Source: Tolypeutes matacus (Eukaryota; Chordata; Mammalia; Cingulata; Chlamyphoridae). Taken from it: DNA of 64,000 nt. The stretch lies in contig JAKSZT010054335.1 in NCBI GenBank assembly GCA_026826555.1, forward strand, positions 2,750,392-2,814,391, written 5' to 3'. A model generated the notes under the pieces. The model was not told the DNA's origin and searched no databases. It saw nothing but the letters and a program-made list of their open reading frames with translations. Positions 55,501-64,000 of the stretch are shown in pieces (within the stretch, counting starts at the first letter, position 1; each line of letters begins with the position of its first letter). Made by a program: the position numbers and the translations under genes.

Positions 55501-56889
55501 CTGAGGGAGAGGAAACACGCTGTGAGAAGGCTGAGGTGTCAAAACACGCAGGGCCAAGGGAGGCCGTTGAGGTATCTGAAGTGCAGAAACACCAGCAGGC
55601 AGAAGAAACCTTTACCGCCCAGCTTTGCTCCGGGCAAAAACCTTTCCCCACAGTATTAAAGAGAGCTAGAGCAGCGCAGCTGGGCACATATTCCTTCCAT
55701 GCCCTCAGTGTGGTGCTCCACAAGGGGAGTCCTCACCTCCTTTGGCAGATGAAGAATCCGCGGAGCAGAGGGGAGGGGGCTCTGCCCCTGGGCAGGCGGC
55801 TGCCAAGTGATGGGCCAGGTCAGTCTTACTTCAGAGTTAAGCTCTCGGCCACTCTGCTAGGCTTCTGTGCCGCTGGCCCAGAAATGTGCAGAGACCTGCC
55901 CAAAGGTTTCCTAACGCGGAGCTCCCAGGGCAGGGGTCGCCTCTCTGAAGCAGCTTTGCCAGATTCTTCTCGAGGGTGGCTGATCAGGTCACCCAGCCCC
56001 CCCACCTGATTTACAGAGTCCCTGTACTTGCCAGGCTCTGCCCTCAAGGAGGAAGGGGACAAAGGAATGCAGGACGTCGTGGGATCCCACAGGGTGGAGG
56101 GGTGTGGACGGCACAGGGCCTGAGCTGGAGTGTGAGGGAGGGGGCTGACGGCAGGGCACGACTAAGAGTTCTCAGAGTGCCCTGAGAAAGTCGTGATAAA
56201 AACTCACCTCACGCATCACTGCACGCAGAACAGGCTAATAACATGCTGTGACAGGAACAATTTTGGTTTAATTTTATATGTTTGATAAAATTAAAGTAGG
56301 AGCCCCAACGGTGTGTTTTGCTGGGTACAAAAGGAGAGGCCAAAAATATTACATGGGATCTTTTTTAAAAAAATGAGTGTCTGTATGAGGTTTGAAAAGC
56401 TGCCTCAGAGATTTGAGTGTAACTTCATGAGAAGGTGCAGCCGGCATCGACCAGAAGGGCTGTGGACAGGCCCAGCAGCCTGCCTGGGGCCGGGAAGATG
56501 AAGTTTCATTTGTTTCTACAATATTTGCCTTTTCATCCTGATTAAATGTGTGTATATACTCACTCACATACCATCAATTCAGGACTGTAGCACATGTTCA
56601 CTTTTGTATCGTGAGCATTTTCTGGTACTAAGTGTTCTTGGAAGACGGTGTGTTAATGGTGGCACACTTCTTATGACAGAGCACAAGGCGTTTTGCCATG
56701 CCTCCGCCAGAGGAGTCTCCACCCAACCAAGTCTCTGGGCTTATAAAAAACCTGCAGTGGACACTCCTGGGCCAGACACTCCCTGGGGAGGTTACATCAA
56801 CCACCCCCCCGCCGGCGTGCAAGCGCCTGACTCACTGCCCTTGCCACAGCCTGGAGGTGAGCTGTGTTCAAAACCCTCTGCGGCTCTGA

Positions 56890-57460
56890 CTAATTTGCAG
56901 TTCATGATCATCAGTGAGGTGGACTTTTATTTTTCCTCCACAAATCTACTGGCCATTTCTATTTCATCTTCTGTGGATTATCATATTTTCACATCCCTTA
57001 GTCATTTTTTTGGTTAGGTATTTTCATATGAACACACGAGAGTTCTTTATATATTAAGAATATTAACCTTTTGCCTAACGTATTTGTTATAAGTTTTCCC
57101 CCGGTTTTTTTTTTCTGAGGTACTGGGGCTGGGGATTGAAACTGGGACCTCGTATGTGGGAACCCGGCACTCAACCACTGAGCTACATCGGCTCCCCTGA
57201 GTTGGCCTTTTCATTTGCTTGCCTGTTTTTTTTTTTTTTTTAAGGAGGCACGGGGGACTGAACCTGGGACCCCCCCACGTGGGAAGGAGGTGTTCAACCG
57301 CTTGAGCCACCTCTGCTCCTCTACCCCAGGTTTTAATCAATCTTTCAATCTGGTATGTTTTAATATGCTGCAAGTGTCAAGGTTTACATAGTCGATTCTG
57401 TATGCCTTTCTTTGTAAATTTTTTCCACTCTTCTTCAAAGCTTGGAGAAGTCTTCATTTT
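56890..57460 (-). mobile_element. L1 fragment, antisense, split by a SINE
   Basis: Left part CTACTGGCCATTTCTATTTC and GAGAGTTCTTTATATATTAA with ATTAACCTTTTGCCTAACG, right part ATTCTGTATGCCTTTCTTTG. These match the complement of an L1M block ('AAGAATTCTTTATATATT...CCTTTGTCTGTTA'). Confidence 0.65.
57115..57322 (-). mobile_element. Dimeric tRNA-Ala SINE
   Basis: Two tRNA-Ala-like units on the minus strand: AGGTGGCTCAAGCGGTTGAA with GTTCAGTCCCCCGTGCC, then CGATGTAGCTCAGTGGTTGA with TTTCAATCCCCAGCCCC. The spacer contains GGCCAACTCAGG, as in the 17369 copy (AACCAACTCAAGG). CCCCGGTTTT on the left and CCCCAGGTTTT on the right suggest the duplication. Confidence 0.85.
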
Positions 57461-57967
57461 AAACAACATCTGTTAATAGTTTTAAATGTGTATTTGTTGT
57501 TGTCCAAACAACTAACCAGCTGTCCAAGGTACCGTTTGTTGAAATTCCTTCACTTTGCAAGAAAAGTGATAGTTAAGCAAGATGGCTCTGTATGGAGGAG
57601 GCTGCCTTTTGCTCCTGGTGAGAATAAGCCTGATCCGTCAGTTTGAATACGCATCAAATGCTAACGATGCCAGGGAGGTACCACGGCCCACTGAGGAAAC
57701 CAGGCGGTGGGGACATGGCTGGTGAAGAGGAGCTCAAGTCTGCTCCCAGGTTTGTCGCTAACCAACTGGACGTGGCATTTAACTTCCCTGGGCCCAGTGC
57801 AAAAATAAGTGGAGTGGGGTTTGGACCAGATAACAGTTAAGAACCTCCCAGCAGTGAAACCAGGCTGCAACCTGCGCTGCTGCTCTCTGCCCCTGACCCG
57901 GGACTCGGCAGGCCTCCCTCCACCTGGCTGGAAGCTGCCAGAGCCCCGGGGCGGGCAGGCTACCTAC

Positions 57968-58045
57968 CGAGAGGGCGCCGCTGAGTCCCATCAGCTGAGA
58001 AATCGCCGCGTTCAGCGAGAAGTCCTCTGTGAAATGGGTGGTCAC
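57968..58045 (-). CDS. LARS2: LARS2 exon (anticodon-binding bundle)
   Basis: A 78-nt, 26-codon exon in phase 0 at both ends (residues about 739-764), [26 protein letters not shown] split here for length. It is a helix of the anticodon-binding bundle. Acceptor CTTTACCAATAG, donor GTAGGTA. The acceptor tract is a modest pyrimidine run interrupted by purines. Confidence 0.95.
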
Positions 58046-59787
58046 CTATTGGTAAAGAGCGAAAGAAAGGATTCCCTCTCTTCAAGAGTCCTTCACACTG
58101 TCTATAAAACAACTGGATCATCAGAAAAACCCGTGAAATTAAGTGAATGCAATCAAAGATACTTAGAACTGTACTCGCTCTCTCAAATAATCACCGGAAT
58201 GGCTCATCAGCACAAGCTTTCTAACTCAGGGTCAGCGCTGTTTCCACCACTCAAAGCTTCACTCCTGCCCCAGATCTGGGCAGCGCTGGTTCCTCCTGTA
58301 GCCAACGCTTAAGAAAATGATGCTACTTACTGAACAGGAGGCAGGACATACATGGAAACGAGAGAAAACGGGAGACGGGGTCAAGGAGGTCCCTCCCCCC
58401 CTTGAGTTCACGATGCTGCTTGTTAATATGTGGGATGAGGTTAGTTGTACATTTTGAAATGTGCGGTCAAAATAAGAACATGATTACAATTTGTCAGATT
58501 TCTCCTGTTTGTGTACTTTTCAGTTCTGATCACGGGCAAGAATATAGAAAAATAACATGTCTTTAAGAAGTCAAGAGTTTCCAGGTTGCTGAAATGGTCC
58601 AATTCTATTATCTGACAGAAGAGAAGAACTTGCCAAACCCCAGGGAGAAAATATGTGATATGAAAACAGTCGTTCCGGCGCCACACAGATCCTGAGTTCA
58701 GGTCCGCGGCTCCACACAGCGAGGAAGGGCCCCCACTCGAGCACTGCGCTGACCCAGGGCCACGCCACGCCACACAAACAAGACAGGAACAATCTGCTCC
58801 TTCAGTGCCACGAGCTAGGTGAGTCCAGGTAGGTGGCCTTGGCCGACTCGAGAGCTTGAGCCAGCACATCTTTAAAAAGAAAATCCATCTAAGGAGAACT
58901 GGGGATATCAGGTACCCATTAACAAACAACTTCAGATTTTCTAAGTGCCTTCTTTCAAAGACGTGAAGTTTTTCACAAAGCTCTTAAAAAGGCGAATGTT
59001 ATTGTAGTGCAACAGGCTTTTAGATTAAAAATTTAGATGAACTCTTTATTAATAAAGAGTCTTTTAAAATGATTTAGACAATTACACACTATTCTCTAAG
59101 GAGCTAAGCTCAATATGCTATTTGCAAAAATAATGACTTATAGAGTGACAGAGCGGGCAAGTCCCTGCTAAGCTGGGCTCCAGGGCCTTGGACTTTGGTC
59201 TCTGCTGTTCCCGACCAGCTGTGCAACTTTGAAAACGACATTTAACCTCTCTGGGCCTCATCTCTGACCCCATCTGCAAAGCGAAGAGGGTGAAGATGGT
59301 TTCTAAATGTCCCTTTCGACTTTAAAACTCTGCCTCCGTTACTGCGACACATGTAGCGTGTCATCGGCTAAGTGCAGCCTTTGCTAAGTGTGGAATCTTG
59401 GTAAGTGGGCAGCTTCCTGGGATCCACGATGGACAAACATGAGACATCACCGGAGGAAGCAGCCACCCCTCCCCCACCCCTTTTTAGGAGGTACCGGGGT
59501 TGAACCCAGGCCCTCGTCCACGGGAAGCAGGCGCTCACCTCTGAGCTACGCCCGCTCCCCACGGCAGCCACTTTCTGAGAGCCTCTCTTTCCATCAGAGC
59601 ATTCTGTGCTGCTTCCTCACCCTGGGACATCCAAAACGGTGGGCATCACCTAACTGAGGCAAGCAGGGCCACCACAGGCACGAGGAAGGGGCAGGGCCCA
59701 CAGCAGGCGGGGCTGCGCAGACCACAAAGCAAGGGCACGAGGGGACCTGGGGGCTAGAGCCCACTGGGGGCCGCGGGGGCCTCTGAC
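58046..59787 (-). other. LARS2: LARS2 intron: content
   Basis: A 1.74-kb intron. A plus MIR lies at 59150-59335 (CCAGCTGTGCAACTTTGAAA, TTAACCTCTCTGGGCCTCA) and a SINE at 59467-59563. The rest is unique AT-balanced sequence. The 162-codon minus frame at 58441-58929 has no domain and is not bounded by plausible splice sites. Confidence 0.6.
59467..59563 (-). mobile_element. Monomeric tRNA-Ala SINE
   Basis: On the minus strand: GGGAGCGGGCGTAGCTCAGA (box A region), GCTTCCCGTGGACGAGGGCC, GGGTTCAACCCCGGTACC (box B region), then a short A-rich end. Direct repeats GCAGCCAC (59459 and 59564) look like the target-site duplication. Confidence 0.85.
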
Positions 59788-59957
59788 CTGAGAGATGACT
59801 GCGTTCTTGTACTCCCCAAGCTTCCTGGCCTCAGCTTTCTCCTTGCTGCTCAGTAGCTGAGGCCTGGGGGCCTTTCCAGAAGTCCTGGCCTCAATAAACC
59901 GGGTGGCCAAGGACCACAGCCGCTGCTGCCATCTCAGCACCCCTGGGAGAGCGTCGG
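59788..59957 (-). CDS. LARS2: LARS2 exon (start of anticodon-binding bundle)
   Basis: A 170-nt exon. Two bases complete a Thr codon begun in the KMSKS exon, then 56 codons follow (residues about 683-738), [20 protein letters not shown] through [20 protein letters not shown] opens the helical bundle that docks tRNA-Leu. Acceptor is CTAACCCAG at 59958. A tempting second AG inside the exon (CTCTCCCAG) would delete six residues and break phase. Donor GTCAGAG is less canonical than its neighbours. Confidence 0.96.

Positions 59958-64000
<4,043 letters not shown>

Larger units (their letters stand above)
55501..57967 (-). other. LARS2: LARS2 intron: content
   Basis: A 2.47-kb intron. An antisense L1 with a dimeric SINE inside occupies 56890-57460, and a plus-strand MIR remnant lies near 57710-57845 (AACTTCCCTGGGCCCAGTGC). 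55501-56880 shows nothing recognisable. Confidence 0.6.

Overview
The window is mammalian nuclear DNA, almost certainly from a xenarthran and most likely an armadillo (Dasypus). It has old eutherian repeats (MIR, L2, MLT1, MER5-type hAT, L1) plus many tRNA-Ala-derived SINEs with the tail of the armadillo DAS-SINE family, several still flanked by clean target-site duplications. There are no bacterial-style operons, CRISPR arrays or continuous long genes.

The only protein-coding gene I can establish is LARS2, mitochondrial leucyl-tRNA synthetase, on the minus strand. Seven exons (63819 down to 33755) join in frame with correct splice phases and encode 316 complete residues. These include the KMSKS motif, the anticodon-binding helical bundle and the whole C-terminal domain with its stop codon. 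If the first complete residue is Glu588 in human numbering, the count ends at 903, the human length, and KMSKS falls at 639-643. The 5' exons (Rossmann fold with HIGH motif, CP1 insertion) lie beyond the right edge. A GC-rich 3' UTR of about 1.06 kb runs to a poly(A) signal at 32707-32712.

Positions 1-32.6 kb are downstream intergenic DNA. By human gene order the next gene should be LIMD1, but I see no LIMD1 exon. The segment holds two related ERV-type LTRs in direct orientation (8.3-9.6 kb), an L1 inserted in an older repeat (11.1 kb), five DAS-type SINE loci, an L1 3' end interrupted by a SINE (24.9-26.4 kb), and a 541-bp MaLR-like LTR (30.6-31.2 kb). A 10-N assembly gap sits beside a CA-rich tract at 22.6 kb.

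The LARS2 introns carry a second copy of the MaLR-like LTR in a three-layer nest (L1, then LTR, then SINE; 46.3-47.8 kb), several L1 3' ends, a decayed retroviral gag-pro relic (53.9-54.6 kb), and a same-strand candidate terminal exon with its own poly(A) signal (48.8-49.45 kb). All other long open reading frames look like chance frames in GC-rich or repeat DNA. I found no convincing new multi-gene system. The points most worth checking are the nested and paired LTRs, the gag-pro relic, the cryptic exon, and an antisense L1 that starts about 20 nt inside a LARS2 intron.
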